Assembly (NCBI GenBank): GCA_021234155.1 | Contig: JAJEKV010000002.1 | Span: 29,693,115-29,757,114, forward strand | DNA length: 64,000 nucleotides | Direction: 5' to 3' | DNA from: Isoetes taiwanensis | Taxonomy: Eukaryota > Streptophyta > Lycopodiopsida > Isoetales > Isoetaceae | Notes under the pieces: generated by a model | What the model saw: the letters and a program-made list of their open reading frames with translations, nothing else | The model's database searches: none | What the model was told of the DNA's origin: nothing | Position numbers and translations under genes: made by a program | Shown: piece by piece, positions 21,663 through 32,799 of the stretch | How positions within the stretch are numbered: the first letter of the stretch is position 1 | How the letters are laid out: the number at the start of each line of letters is the position of its first letter

Positions 21663-24653
21663 TTTGTATAGATGAAGCATGTGGATCCTAAAAAGGCTAA
21701 AAATGTAATGCCTTTCACCCCCAACATGTATCAACATTGTTATCACATGTTCTTATCACATTGTTACCCCATTGTTAACATTGTTCTTGTAGGTCAATGG
21801 TGTGGACCACCCAAAGGGTGTTGAGGCTGAGACTACTAAGAAAATTATCCTCTACAGTAGGTTGGATTAGAAGAAGAAGAAGGTGAAAGTCAAGCACCAA
21901 TGCAATAAGGAGCTAGTAGGTGAAGGAACTATCATACTAGCTGATCCTATCCACGCTGTCAATGATGAAAGGTTAGGAGAGGATAAAGTGGGCCATCAAG
22001 TTTGGAAGAAAAGTGGAAGGAAAGAGGGTCAAATCACCAGGATTGCACTGCTTATGTTAAACAATTGGAGGTTCCATGCATTATGCCATGGCCTATAGCC
22101 TGCATTGAGTTTACAGGAGATTTCCTTTTACCAGAGCCAGAGGTCGTAGATGACACTGATTTTCTTAATCACCTCCAATAGCTGCCCGGACTACAGTTTC
22201 GGAAAAGAAGGCATACTCAATGGTGAAATATTATCCTAGCAAGAGGTCCAAGTCAAGTTGTGATTGTTCACATGAAGCTATGGCTATGATAAGGGGAATG
22301 GAATGTTGTTGGGCTAATTCTGTTCAGAAGTTTGAAATTGATGAATTGGTGGAAGCAAGAGCCACCTTCAAAGAGTATACTTGTGATGAGAGGAGGACTT
22401 ACATGTACTCCGTTCATGAGCTTGCACTTCAAGATGACAAATATCCAAAGGAAAAAAGATACCCACTACTAGGGGCATGGATATGTAAAGGTGCATGGAT
22501 ACATATTCATGGCATTCCAATTTTATCTTGGCAAAATTGGCAAGCAAGTTGTGCAAAGGGGAGCAAAATTGCATTAGGTGGAAATAATGGCATGTTGAGG
22601 CCAATTTCTAGGATCCTGGCTACTACAAAGGTTTTTGATAAATATGTTGAATTCAATGCTAAGAATATGCCACATAAAAGTAGGAAAAATCAACAGGAAA
22701 AAACAGTTGTCGAGAAGAGATTGCCATCCCATTGTACACAGAAGAGTATATCGAAGGAAGTGAATGCTTTGCTTCGAGAAATAATGGTACCTGCAATATC
22801 TCAATCCAGCTTGAGTAGACTATGGAGCAAGCACTTCAAGCATGTCACTATAGACACTTCGAACAACTTTGCATAGTGCAACTTGTGTGCTAAGTTGAAA
22901 GAGATTCTGGATAAGACTAAGCAACCAAGCCAAAGGGCTAAGATAAGGGAGCAAATGAAAGAACACATGATAGACCAACTATCATGTAGATCCACTTATT
23001 GGATGTGGAGAATGTTATCATGTTTGGAACCCAATAACTATGTTTGTATTGTACATGACAAGATGGATCAATCGAAGACTTGTTTGCCACAGTATAGTTA
23101 AATACCCAAGTAAATCAATAGAGCTTATCCTATGCAGGTCTCTCTGGCGTGACGTTAAAATCTCTTCTTCTTCTTCTTCTGACAGGTGCAATAGTGCATA
23201 GCTCGGTGCCAGATTTTTATGTTAAAAGTGTGATGAGGCGCTTGAGGATTCTGGGGCTCCACAACCTTGGAGGTGATAGCCAACCACTCTTCAGCCTAAT
23301 AATCTAGAGAATATTCTAAAGCAAGGTTTAGGAAGTCATCAGGTGCTTCTGAACATGTTAGAGCCTCAAGTTCACGTCCCCAACCTCGAGATCTACCTCC
23401 AAAGTTCCTCCTCCAACTTGACAATTGTGCTGAACAAAATAAAAACAGGTATATGTTCTCATTCCTATCTTATTTAACAGTTGTGGGTGTCTTTGAAAGA
23501 GTGAATTTAGGGCTCTTAATGTCTGGACATACTCATGAGGATGTGGATGCATTTGTTTAGAAAGTACAGTGCGCAGTTGAAATCTCGAACTGTGATCAAT
23601 CTTCCTATATTAATTGAAGTTCTTAGTGAATGCATTTCACATTCTCCTATAGGGTTGATGATTGGAATTTTTTTATCGAAGGTTATGCTCTTGATATGGA
23701 AGATCAATCTAGACCTCTTCTGGGTCATGGGAAATAAGCCAATAATGCAATGGAAGATAAGACCTTTAGATGATAAATGGAGGCCAGATGTGGGAGTACC
23801 TATATGGCACATAGATGAGAATGGTAAAGCTAAGATTCCCAGGGGTCAATCAAAAGCTCTTAAGCCATTTGCAGAGGTGGATCCATTGCAAAGCACATTG
23901 GATGGCATTTCTGAATACATCAAGTATTGGAGGCATAACCCTGATGATATCAACCTTGCATTGATAGATTATTGGACACAAGTACATGGATTATTGGGAG
24001 AAGTGGACATATCCTCTGATGAACTGAAAGATGGATGTCTACTTAAGCCTAGGTGGAGAGACTTGATAACAGTTGAAGAAGTTGATGACATAGTTAGTAG
24101 TATTCACAAGTCGATAACTCCCCCAACTGCTGAAAAACATTATGTTGGTGCTAGGAAAGGAAGGTCTAAATATCTCGGATTGGAGGATTATGATTCCAAA
24201 GACGACTTGCTTTGCCATGAATTTACACTGTCAGAGATCCCAAATATCTCGGGCTGGAGGATTATGATCCCAAAGATGACGTGCGCAAAGAGATATACCC
24301 TGTGTGAATGGGTTATACCATCCCAGATGTTTGCAAAGAGGTGGGTGACCGCAATGTGAACAAAATTCGTGTGGAGTGGTGATGTCCAGTGCACCAATTA
24401 AATGCAATGGCAGAGGAAGAAAGATATATAGACTGTTAGACAAATAAATGAAAGAAAAACCCTATTGGAGGGGATGATTGGGTTGAGTTAGATACTGTTT
24501 TGTTTTCATGGATCCCAAAGGCTATCCCATGCAAGACTGCTAGGGTTACAATACCTATGGAAGTGAGGAAGAAACCTATGATATCTTTAGGGGTCACTTC
24601 TGAGAAGTAATTGGCATTATGTCACTTGAGATACATATATAAAATATTTTCGA
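21663..24653 (+). pseudogene. Decayed DUF7869-like, DDE-style transposase gene
   Basis: Fragments in several frames read in order: N-terminal basic part (21790-22100); HELALQDDKYPKEKRYPLLG and a helix-turn-helix-like segment (22220-22876); CxxC and HDKMDQSKTCLP (22883-23100); PPKFLLQLDNCAEQNKNRYM with FLMSGHTHEDVDAF-like coding (23400-23560); a C-terminal region with PIWHIDENGKAKIPRG (23535-24359). The D...D...HTHED pattern is characteristic of DUF7869 proteins, which I take to be RNase H-like transposases. Stops and shifts throughout (for example TAG after NNFA at 22874, TGA in the tail) show it is dead. Its 3' end is repeated at 945-1328. Confidence 0.6.
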
Positions 24654-24659
24654 TTTTTA

Positions 24660-25298
24660 ATGCAACCATGTTGTGCTATTATAAAAAAAAGTCACATTCT
24701 CAATGCAAATTACTAAACCCCGGAAAAAGTTGCTGTGCCAAAATGGTCCAAAATCCTGGCATAAATCCAATTTAAATGAATGAAGGTTACTAGAACAAAT
24801 GTAAAGAAACAAACCTCCCAAAGTGGAGGGGCTGATCATGCGTGCCATGTAACAAAAAAACCTCTTCAAATAGAGGGGGTGGTCACGCGTATCATGCGAC
24901 AAATACATCTTTTATATTATAATGTTATACGGTGTGTCTTGGATCACACCCTAAATCCGACGACCAGGCTTTGACTTGATAATTTGACGATGGGGTTTTA
25001 ACTAAACAAATTGCAACCCTATCGAACCTATCCTCTTTCAGGGCCCTCTTCCCACCAACCGATTCCTCCTGCAGGTCTGCAAATAGGAGAGTTCATCACC
25101 CTAACTGGACTTTGGCGATGGTCTAAGAGCTTCCTCTGGCAAATCGTACCACAAACACCTCTAGCAAAATAGTTTTCAACACAGGAATGTTGGAACTTGA
25201 TTCAATTCCATACCTCAAAGTGCAATGCATTTGCAAAGTCTTTGAATGCCCCTTGAATTTGTAATGCATAAATGAAACAAGTATTTTATAAAACAAGT
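24660..25298. other. Non-coding stretch
   Basis: No recognisable gene; contains two related 30-bp words (aaacctcccaaagtggagggg / aaacctcttcaaatagaggg) near 24810 and 24855. Confidence 0.4.
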
Positions 25299-26190
25299 AT
25301 TTTCGTTTTAAGTTTCTTGGTGGAGCTGTTGGCTGTCTGTATTATACTAGAGCTTGCAATTCTGAGCTCATTTCTGCCATAGCCATGCATTCTTCTATAT
25401 GGTAGACTGAGAAATAAAATCTGAGGCCCCATGAGCTGCAACAACATTTTAAAATAATGGGTCTCTGTAAAGCAAAGCAAGTGGAGGACATGAAAACTGC
25501 TAAAAGGAGCAATGTTGCAAACATGGATGCAGGTGCGTGCAATGCAAATAAAATGGATGGGTTCATGAAACTCTAGAATGTATGCAATTATACCCATGTG
25601 CTTATAGAGATAAGTTCTGTGAGATTCCTTTACTTGGCCTTTTTGATAAACAAGCAAATTGCAGGATCCACATAATGTATCCTTCCATTATATGGAGTTT
25701 TATTCCTTGCAAGCAAAAGTTTAGCTTGGAAATGTTTCTGATCTTCAACAATCATGATGAAAGTGATTGTTGTTGGTTCAGGATTAATATAAAAACATTT
25801 GTGTGTTGTGTTATACATGTCCAAAAAACAAGCATGCAACATTTGATTTTTCGTTTTGAGTTTCTTGGTGGAGCTCTTAACTGTCTGTAGTATGTTGGAG
25901 CTTGCAGTTCTAAGCTGATTAAATATCATTTTTGCCATAGCGATGCATTCTTCTATTATGGCAGCCTTAGAAACAAAATCTGAGGCCCCATGAGCCGCTG
26001 CAACGTATGGACAGAATGGGTTGCCCACCTAATGTTTTCAGCTTTAATTCATTGATTTGACGTCTTTTTAAAGCAAATCAAGTGGAGGACTTGAAAACTG
26101 CTAAAAGGGATGAGCCCAATGGGTTGCAGATATTGCTCAACATGGATGCAAACCTGTGCAATGCAAATAAAAAGGATGAGTTCATGGTGG
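25299..26190 (-). repeat. Duplicated exon-like segment, about 300 bp x 2
   Basis: Segments 25299-25560 and 25846-26190 are diverged direct copies. On the minus strand the second is open and reads AAHGASDFVSKAAIIEECIA and NILQTVKSSTKKLKTKNQ; the first has the same words with shifts. The source protein is not recognised. Both copies carry 'caagtggaggac..gaaaactgctaaaag' at their right ends. Confidence 0.6.
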
Positions 26191-26206
26191 CATTTTTAGC
26201 TGCATA

Positions 26207-26416
26207 TCAATGCTCCAAGATATGCACGAAATTCCTAGCAGTGCGATCTCCTTTAATTAACATTGAAGGATTGTCATCATATCCTTTACAGAGCCACAAT
26301 TTGGCCTTGCAATATTCCTTGCGATCCTTCTCAAGATCACTTGACAAATCTTCAACCAAATTACTAGAGGCACGATTGTCTGCACCATTAGATGCTTGAA
26401 ATCCACAAAACTTCAT
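26207..26416 (-). pseudogene. Exon-like relic, unrecognised
   Basis: A 69-residue minus-strand frame with ordinary protein composition (NLVEDLSSDLEKDRKEYCKA, later LIKGDRTARNFVHILEH). Probably part of the same relic gene as the duplicated segment to its left. Family unknown. Confidence 0.25.
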
Positions 26417-26419
26417 GAT

Positions 26420-26955
26420 CCTCCAGGATCATGTGCGTCCTCCACTTTCACATTTGGAAGCTATTCCCATTAGATGTGGAAATGGTTCTGAATGTACCAG
26501 ATGAAGTTATGCTGATACAACACATAAAGGTTATGCTGATTTTCAAAATTGTATAGGTTGTCAGTTTAGTTTATTTTTCAGAAAAGAAGCAAGAGCTTGC
26601 CAACAGTTAAAGTGCGAGTATGTTTCTTTGAGCTGATGCAATACATATACTGAAGTATTGGAATGATGTAGATGGACACTTTGTTGTAGGTGTTTTCCCA
26701 TGTAAAAATATGCCTGCTGGTTGGGAACATTTTATGTGCCACTGCATAAGGAGCTCGCGCAAAATTATACATAATAATCTCTTTTTTTTTTAGCACATGA
26801 ATCTATGGCCCTGAAAATTAGACAAGACATGAAATTAGTACATGGAGATAGCAATCGCCATCAAACGGCCAAGACAGGAAGCACAAGCTGTGCCATTTCT
26901 GCTCCACTTCCTACTCAGGGATGTCGGATTGATTGGGTGTTCTCCCTGGGACGAC
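26420..26955. other. Non-coding stretch
   Basis: No supported feature. Confidence 0.35.
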
Positions 26956-27060
26956 TGCATTATACAGGCCCCCCTCTCACGTGGCAAAATCCCAGCCCTC
27001 CAATCCAAGCCTGGAGGGCCAGATATCAGCGACACAAGGGAGGGGGGCTGTATAATGCAT
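26956..27060. repeat. 105-nt imperfect foldback
   Basis: Outer arms tgcattatacagg-cccccctc (26956-26979) and its near complement (27037-27059) enclose a second stem, agccctcca (26993-27001) with tggagggc (27012-27019). The nested stem-loop resembles a small-RNA precursor or a tiny foldback element. The outer stem has about two mismatches. Confidence 0.7.
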
Positions 27061-28252
27061 TCTACCCTTCTCTCTAACCAACGAACTCACCTTGCTTATC
27101 ATTTCATTTTTTTTTTTGGTAATTCTTATTGCATTTCTTTCCGATCAGTTCTATTCTGTGCATGCCGGAGGTGCAGATTAATCGGCTAGTTCTTGTCTTT
27201 TTCCCACTTGGGTGTTTGTCCCTGATCCCAAATTCTAGCTTAAATTATTATGTCTTGATTTCAAACTTCCCTGTTCCTTGGCATGGTCTTGAATTAGGCA
27301 AATGTGGTTCTGGGTTTTATGGCTCTTCAATCTTGAATTAGGCAAATGTGGTTCTGGGTTTTATGTCGTTGCAAGATCTTTGCGGTCCTTAGCCCTGAGT
27401 ATTTAGAAATATGGCAAAAGTTGGAGCAGAGACCTTGGGCGTATGGTTGTTTGGGGTCCTTTTTCCGGCAACACATCGGCGTGCATTTGGAGCCGTGGCT
27501 ATGATGTGATCGCCTTTTCTTTTTGCGTGCCACAGTTCTCATGTTATCTTACTGTCATTCGGGAATAATGCTTTGGGATATAGAACAGACCGCCGACCTC
27601 TTCTATTTCTACTTTTATGAGTCGAGGGTTAACAAGGAATGCCCATTGAGCTGCATTCACATGATGCCGTTTTTTAATTGATTCCAGGTCGTTTTCTTCC
27701 ATCGCTCTGTGTATTTCCTGTTGTAAAATGATATCTTAGATTTCCAGGCACTACATGGGCAGGTCTTTTTCCATACAGCTGCAATGGGTTTTGAAGCACG
27801 TGGTTAGATCGGAACGGCACCTGCTTAAGAGCAGCTTATTCTTCAGCAACCTACTGTCAATCTATTTCTGTGTTTTGTTTTTTCAGTTTCAATATCCCAA
27901 AGGTTTCTAAAAGGGTAACAGAGCACATGCATTAAAGATAAACTTCCAGTTATTCGTTCTGCCAAATAAATAGTTGCATTTCTTAAACAAATCATAGCGT
28001 TTTCAGATCAGGAACATGACTTTCCTTCTCTGAGTGTTTCTTGATCTCTTCTATGACTGTATGCAGGTCCTCGGTTGTGAATTAGCACAGATTTGCATAT
28101 GTTGGTATTAGGGATTATGGGTGCATGAATTGCACACTCATTTATCAATTGCCAGGTCTGCGCCAAAATGCATTTCCAATGTTATAGGGCATGGTGTATT
28201 TGCAGCTTTTGCATGTCAAATTCTAGTTGAAGCTGGAGTATCCGTTAATGGG
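27061..28252. other. Non-coding stretch with a 34-bp direct repeat
   Basis: No gene recognised. A 34-bp word starting cttgaattaggcaaatg occurs at 27288-27321 and 27332-27365. Confidence 0.5.
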
Positions 28253-28307
28253 CTTTGAGGTTAGACTCATAACTTACTGCCTTCAAGTTATGAGTCTAAC
28301 CTCAAAG
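28253..28307. repeat. Perfect 23-bp hairpin
   Basis: Left arm 28253-28275 (starting ctttgaggttagactc), 9-base loop, right arm 28285-28307 exactly complementary. There is no T-run to suggest a terminator. Confidence 0.9.
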
Positions 28308-28704
28308 ATCCATAGTCATTGCTGTTCTTTTGCAGTACAGCCTTCGGAAGCTCCATAGTATTCCTCGTTCAAGTGACTAAAGCATCACGTCTAAGGTAAA
28401 GCACATCGTACATACTGCATTTTTACAAGTTTTTTGCAAGTTTTCTCCAAGGATTCGATTCAACATTATACTTTAGCCCTAATGCAGTAACTATAGTTCC
28501 ATTCAATTGCCAAGTCCACAAGGTCCATATATTTCTATGATAGCTGCACCTTCAGGCTAAAATAGGCTAAAATATGGTTGCTCATTGGCACCATAATGGA
28601 GATCAAAATGTTTGTCTGAGAATAGAGAGCTATTTTTGCTACTATCTATTTGGTTGAATAGTCACTGTGAAGAAGCTCATCTACGTAATTCATTTTGTAT
28701 GCAG

Positions 28705-28834
28705 GGTATCTAGATCTTTTAAGATGCCTGGCAACACAATCAGAGTTTGCAATATTCCTTTTTTTGGTGTGTCTCCTTCGATAGACGGTGATCCTGAAGC
28801 TTTTAAGAGGTATGAGAAATATCAAATTCAGGAG
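28705..28834 (+). pseudogene. Single exon-like segment, unrecognised
   Basis: Acceptor tgtatgcag and donor GAGgtatgg bound a 130-nt open stretch reading VSRSFKMPGNTIRVCNIPFF and DGDPEAFKRYEKYQIQE. The composition is that of a real protein, but no other exon is found nearby. Likely a captured or stranded exon. Confidence 0.35.
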
Positions 28835-28839
28835 GTATG

Positions 28840-29405
28840 GAGATTCAAAAATATAATGAATAGAAACTTTATCACCTGAGCAATTCCAGAAGCAACTGAA
28901 GTTCTCAGATTACATTGGCTATATCTTGTATGAGCTATCTGTAATTCATCAATAATAGTTTTGCAATACAAGTCCTCAAATTTGCCCTTAACTTGTGACG
29001 TTTTGAGTGATTTGCCTGCAAAAATCATTCATCATACAGACCCAATATGCAATCAAATGCGAAACAACAGCATATGAATCAAACCTGTGCTTGATTTGTT
29101 CAATGCCGAGCTAAAAGAATATACGAAAACTCCATAGCTAAAAAGCCCTAATTGAAAATTAGTAAACATGGCGATTTGAGGCTTCTTGGTGCGCACCTAA
29201 TCGTCTTCAATCAAGGCGAATCAGTTCACATGGCAGCAAAAATTCTCGGTGAATCGTTCGCTGTCATAGGATTTCCCCCTTTCGACATGGCGAAAAAATA
29301 TTTTTTTTTGAAAAATGTTCTATTCAATGGTTTCGCCACATTTTTTTATAAATGTCCCAAAAATTCGCCATTTGGCGAATAATCGCCTCTCTTTCATACT
29401 CTGAG
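28840..29405. other. Non-coding stretch, left flank of H3-like element copy A
   Basis: No gene recognised. It contains repeated 'tcgcca/tggcga' words around 29230-29390. The junction with copy A is abrupt at about 29406. Confidence 0.45.
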
Positions 29406-29409
29406 GAAG

Positions 29410-30144
29410 GTGAAGAAGACACCAAAGATAAAGATTGCCATCGAAGAGCGGCCGCCAGACCAGCCCCCATCATCCTCGGATGACTCAGATGATGAGGATT
29501 ACAATCCTCATCAAGAAGGTGGGAGCTCCTCCAAGCCAATAGACGAGGATCAGACGGACAGGGATCAACAGGTGCAGGTACCCCCGCCCTACCCAACATG
29601 GGAGAAAGACAAGGACCCCAAGAAGCCGCCCCGATCTGCCAGGGAGTCCTACGTGGTAGACCATTTCAGGGTCTACCAGAAGAAGTTGAAGGCGCACCAG
29701 GAGTTCATGAAGAAGTGGGAGGTCTACAACTCCTACTATCAGGCGAACAAGGTCACTTTTGTTGCAGGAGGACGGCCATCAAAGAAGCAGACTCTCAAGC
29801 CACCTCCTGAGAAGCCCATTCCCCCGAAGAAGCCAATGGCAAGGAAAGCCGGATCGAAGCTGTCACGAGCAATCCGGGAGATCAAACATTTTCAGAGAAG
29901 CTATGGCCTTCTCATCCCCTGTGCACTGTTCGCCAGACTGGTGAAAGAAGTCGTGCAAGAGTTCGACTCCAGCAAGAGAGTAACAGGCGAGATGCTGCTA
30001 GCCTTGCAAGAAGCAGCTGAGCAGAAGCTGGTGCAGCATTTTGAAGACTCGACAGCATGCACTATACACACCAAGAGGGTAACTCTAATGAGAAGGACAT
30101 GGACCTGGCCAGCTACATTAAAGGAGAAAGATAAACCCTTGTAA
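29410..30144 (+). pseudogene. Histone H3-like protein, copy A (5'-truncated, frameshifted)
   Basis: It reads a charged linker (KVKKTPKIKIAIEERPPD, an acidic SSDDSDDEDYNP stretch, a Lys-rich helical segment QKKLKAHQEFMKKWEVYNSY), then an H3 fold from 29869: RAIREIKHFQRSYGLLI, LFARLVKEVVQEFDSSKRV, LLALQEAAEQKLVQHFEDS, TIHTKRVTLM. Compared with copy B a single base is missing at about 30091, so the last helix (KKDMDLASYIKGER) is out of frame and the copy ends in 14 unrelated residues. The N-terminal H3-tail segment is missing because the copy is truncated. Confidence 0.85.
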
Positions 30145-30280
30145 ATAATAAATTTTGTGAATAAAAAGTTGTTTTGTGTAAATCATAAGTGCATAAATGT
30201 TATTAATTAGGTTGATTTTGCAATAATTGCCTTTTGTTTTAGTTAAAATGGACATCTTATGGCCAATTAGTGAGAAATGT

Positions 30281-30343
30281 CTCACGGTATACGCCAGGAC
30301 CTCAACCTAAATTTTAGGTCGGCCTCCCAGCGCACACCGTGAG
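30281..30343. promoter_or_regulatory. Palindrome 1 of copy A gene 2 promoter
   Basis: 63-bp imperfect inverted repeat: ctcacggtatacgcc...gcgcacaccgtgag outside, cctaaa/tttagg at the centre. It lies about 140 bp after the H3-like gene. Confidence 0.85.
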
Positions 30344-30483
30344 TCTTTCACATCAAAAGTGGTCCCAAACATCTTCAAATCAGCCAAGTAAGGGGTTAAT
30401 CTTGCATATCTCGGTGAGACCATTATGTTTTGACCCTTAGTTCACCTTGTTTAGATAAGTCTTGACCAAATTGGGCCAAAATG

Positions 30484-30546
30484 CTCACGGTATGCGCCAG
30501 GACCTCAACCTAAATTTTAGGTCGGCCTCCCAGCGCACACCGTGAG
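30484..30546. promoter_or_regulatory. Palindrome 2 of copy A gene 2 promoter
   Basis: Second copy, 203 bp after the first, nearly identical to it. It is followed 126 bp later by TATAAATA. Confidence 0.85.
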
Positions 30547-30671
30547 TACCTCCAACATTTTCTCTTTCATGCCACCTCCAATTAAACTCAAGTCTGTTGC
30601 AATAGGTTCATTAGATAGTCTTATTCATGCTCAAACCCAGTTATCCAAAAATTAGGGTTTTTCCCCTTGCC

Positions 30672-30679
30672 TATAAATA
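30672..30679 (+). promoter_or_regulatory. TATA box of gene 2
   Basis: TATAAATA followed by gacccc, the same context as in copy B (60099). It is 121 bp before the gene 2 ATG; 'gtttgctcc' downstream is also shared with copy B. Confidence 0.75.
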
Positions 30680-30792
30680 GACCCCCCATTCCTCACTTAG
30701 CATCCTACAGGTTTGCTCCTGACTTTTAGGTGATTTTCCTAACCCCTTAGGCGCTTCAGCAGCTGTTTGTTAGTCCAGTTCACTCAAGATCA

Positions 30793-32334
30793 ATGGCAAC
30801 TGCAGACTTCAGGCGATGGTATAGCGCCAGTGGCCATGTAGTTGAGGCTGATGTCAATTCCATTTTCCAGGTTTTCTAGAAGGAGATAGATGTCCAAGCC
30901 ACTTTGCAGGCAACCCCAGCCTATAGGGAAGTCATGACTGAGTTCCAAGCTAGGGTAGGACCATCCTTAGTACAGCTCCCACCTTGTACAGGATATTTTG
31001 TTCCCAGGCAATCCCTCCAAGCAGCCTTGGGTGATGTCCCCAACATTGCCAAATATCTGACCAACAAAGTTGCTAGGTTGCCAGACTACATGGTCATGAC
31101 AGCTAATAGGACCAAGTATTTCTCCTACACCGCTGCCCTAGCCATCTTTCTTTCCCACCGTGCCCAGAACCCAATCGGGGAATCCTCTATCCCTGCCATG
31201 GACGTAGACCCCTTAGCCTCTTCAGCAGAGGGTCAACTCCTCTTGCAATATCAAGCGGAGCAGGAAGGAAGAGCCGAAGAGGAAGCGCTCGACTCAGACG
31301 ACGAAGACTACGTCGAGCTTGACCCTGACCAAGAGCGGCAACTAGCAGAGCAGAAGATACCGGCTTTCGAACAGGACCGACAGATCCTCAGGATCGCTCC
31401 CCCGCTCGGGCTAGGTATCACAAGCCTAGCCCCCATCATCATCAACGGCCATTAGTACCTGCTCCTGAGTGACATCCAGAACCTCCCCGAATGCAGAGCC
31501 AGGGAGTACCGACTTGATGAGTTTTTGTACCTTCTACGGCAACAACTAGATCTGGATGACTTCATCGACCGGGAGGCTTCCGACTTCCCAATCCATGTAA
31601 GAGAAGCCGACACCTACACTGGGGAGTCGACTTCAGATATCCAGGCGTACAGCAGCATTCGGCAAATGATGGAAGCTCGGGACCTGCCGTCAGAAGAAGA
31701 GTTCTACGCCATCCAAGAACGGATGGGGATCCCTGGCAAGACCACAAACATTTTGATGCCGAGTTCTTCGACACCAGCTCCCACAGGTGTTTAGAGAAGA
31801 GGCGAGATCGACCTGAGGCGAATCACATCAACAGTCAGGGACTACGGAGAACTCACAGAGACTGACGTCGATGAATATGCGGGAAGACATAGAGCCGGTG
31901 CCCGAGCAGACGACGAATCAACAGCGACGGGCAGGGCAGGTCACTAAGGTACTATCTTCCTCTGCTGATGGACGGGAGAATAGCGGTCATTCACCGCAAA
32001 TTCAGCCCAAGGGGCGAAGAAGGAGTGTTCATGCTCATTGCGCTCTCAGGCTTTGGTAGGCATGCTCGACTGCTCCCAACAGTTGACCATATCATCCTAG
32101 TCAAGAGAACGATGGCACTTGACATCTTCGACTTCGTCGTACCCTACCGACGACAAGGAAGACTAGCAGTGACCGCGGCCTACACTTCCGACCGCAGGGT
32201 AGAAGACTTGGTGACAGCCTTGCAGGGCGGGACACCAACAAATATTCTCAGGAACTTGGGACGCTCGGTAGGAACGACCCAAGTTAAGAAGTTTCTTCAG
32301 GACAACCCATCCTTCCGGCGATTCCAAGAATAAT
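30793..32334 (+). pseudogene. Second gene of the H3-like element, unrecognised
   Basis: From ATG 30793 (MATADFRRWYSASGHVVEAD) one frame codes almost continuously to about 31950, interrupted by TAG at 30877, TAG at 31453 and TAG at 31792, then moves by one base to a frame ending at 32331-32333 (FGRHARLLPTVDHIILVKRT near its middle, NPSFRRFQE at the end). An intact ancestor would be about 510 residues. It has a globular N-terminal third, an acidic centre (EEALDSDDEDYVELDPDQE) and a globular C-terminal domain. I do not recognise it; no polymerase, protease, transposase or helicase motif is visible. It shares the promoter layout of the H3-like gene, so the two were probably co-regulated. Confidence 0.6.
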
Positions 32335-32404
32335 TAGACTCTTGATCCCGGAAGCATTGTAATTAAGCTATTATATATATCTAACTCTAACATATATATG
32401 TTCT

Positions 32405-32765
32405 TATGTTTGTCCCGCTCAATCCGACCGTTGATCCGAGATCCTACGACTCACGTGGCTTTGGGACGTATCCTACGGCCCAGATGGCTTGGGAGTTTGT
32501 TTGTAGATTATATGTAAGCGATCCTACGATCCAGGTTGATTTGATCCTGATCGTCGGTCCAAGATCCTACGGCTCACGTTGCTTTGGGACACATCCTACG
32601 GTGCACATGGCTTTGGGAATTATATGTAATCGATCCTACGGTCTAGGTTGATTCGATCCTGATCGTCGATCCGAGATCTTACGGCTCTTGTGGCTTTGGC
32701 ACATATCCTACGGTGCACATGACTTTGGGAATTATATGTAATAGATCCTATGGCTCATAATGTAC
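32405..32765. repeat. Tandem repeat, about 118 bp x 3
   Basis: Three diverged units, each with 'gatcc(g/a)agatcctacg', 'ggctttggga' and 'atcctacgg'. No coding. Confidence 0.85.
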
Positions 32766-32799
32766 TTAAGGGTAATATCCCCATTAAGATAAAATAGAC

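Larger units (their letters stand above)
29406..32340 (+). mobile_element. H3-like element, copy A (5'-truncated)
   Basis: This copy begins inside the H3-like gene (homology to copy B from 'aaggtgaagaagac') and continues past the paired palindromes into a second gene ending at about 32334. Copy B shares it from 60718 to 61757. Because each gene has its own palindrome pair and TATA box, the unit looks like a multigene element rather than a retrotransposon transcript. No transposase, polymerase or terminal repeat is visible, so the mode of movement is unknown. Confidence 0.6.

Noticed and set aside
30281-30546. Regularly spaced palindromes as a CRISPR-like array
   Set aside because: Only two per promoter, spacing about 200 bp, in a plant nuclear context with TATA boxes; no cas genes.
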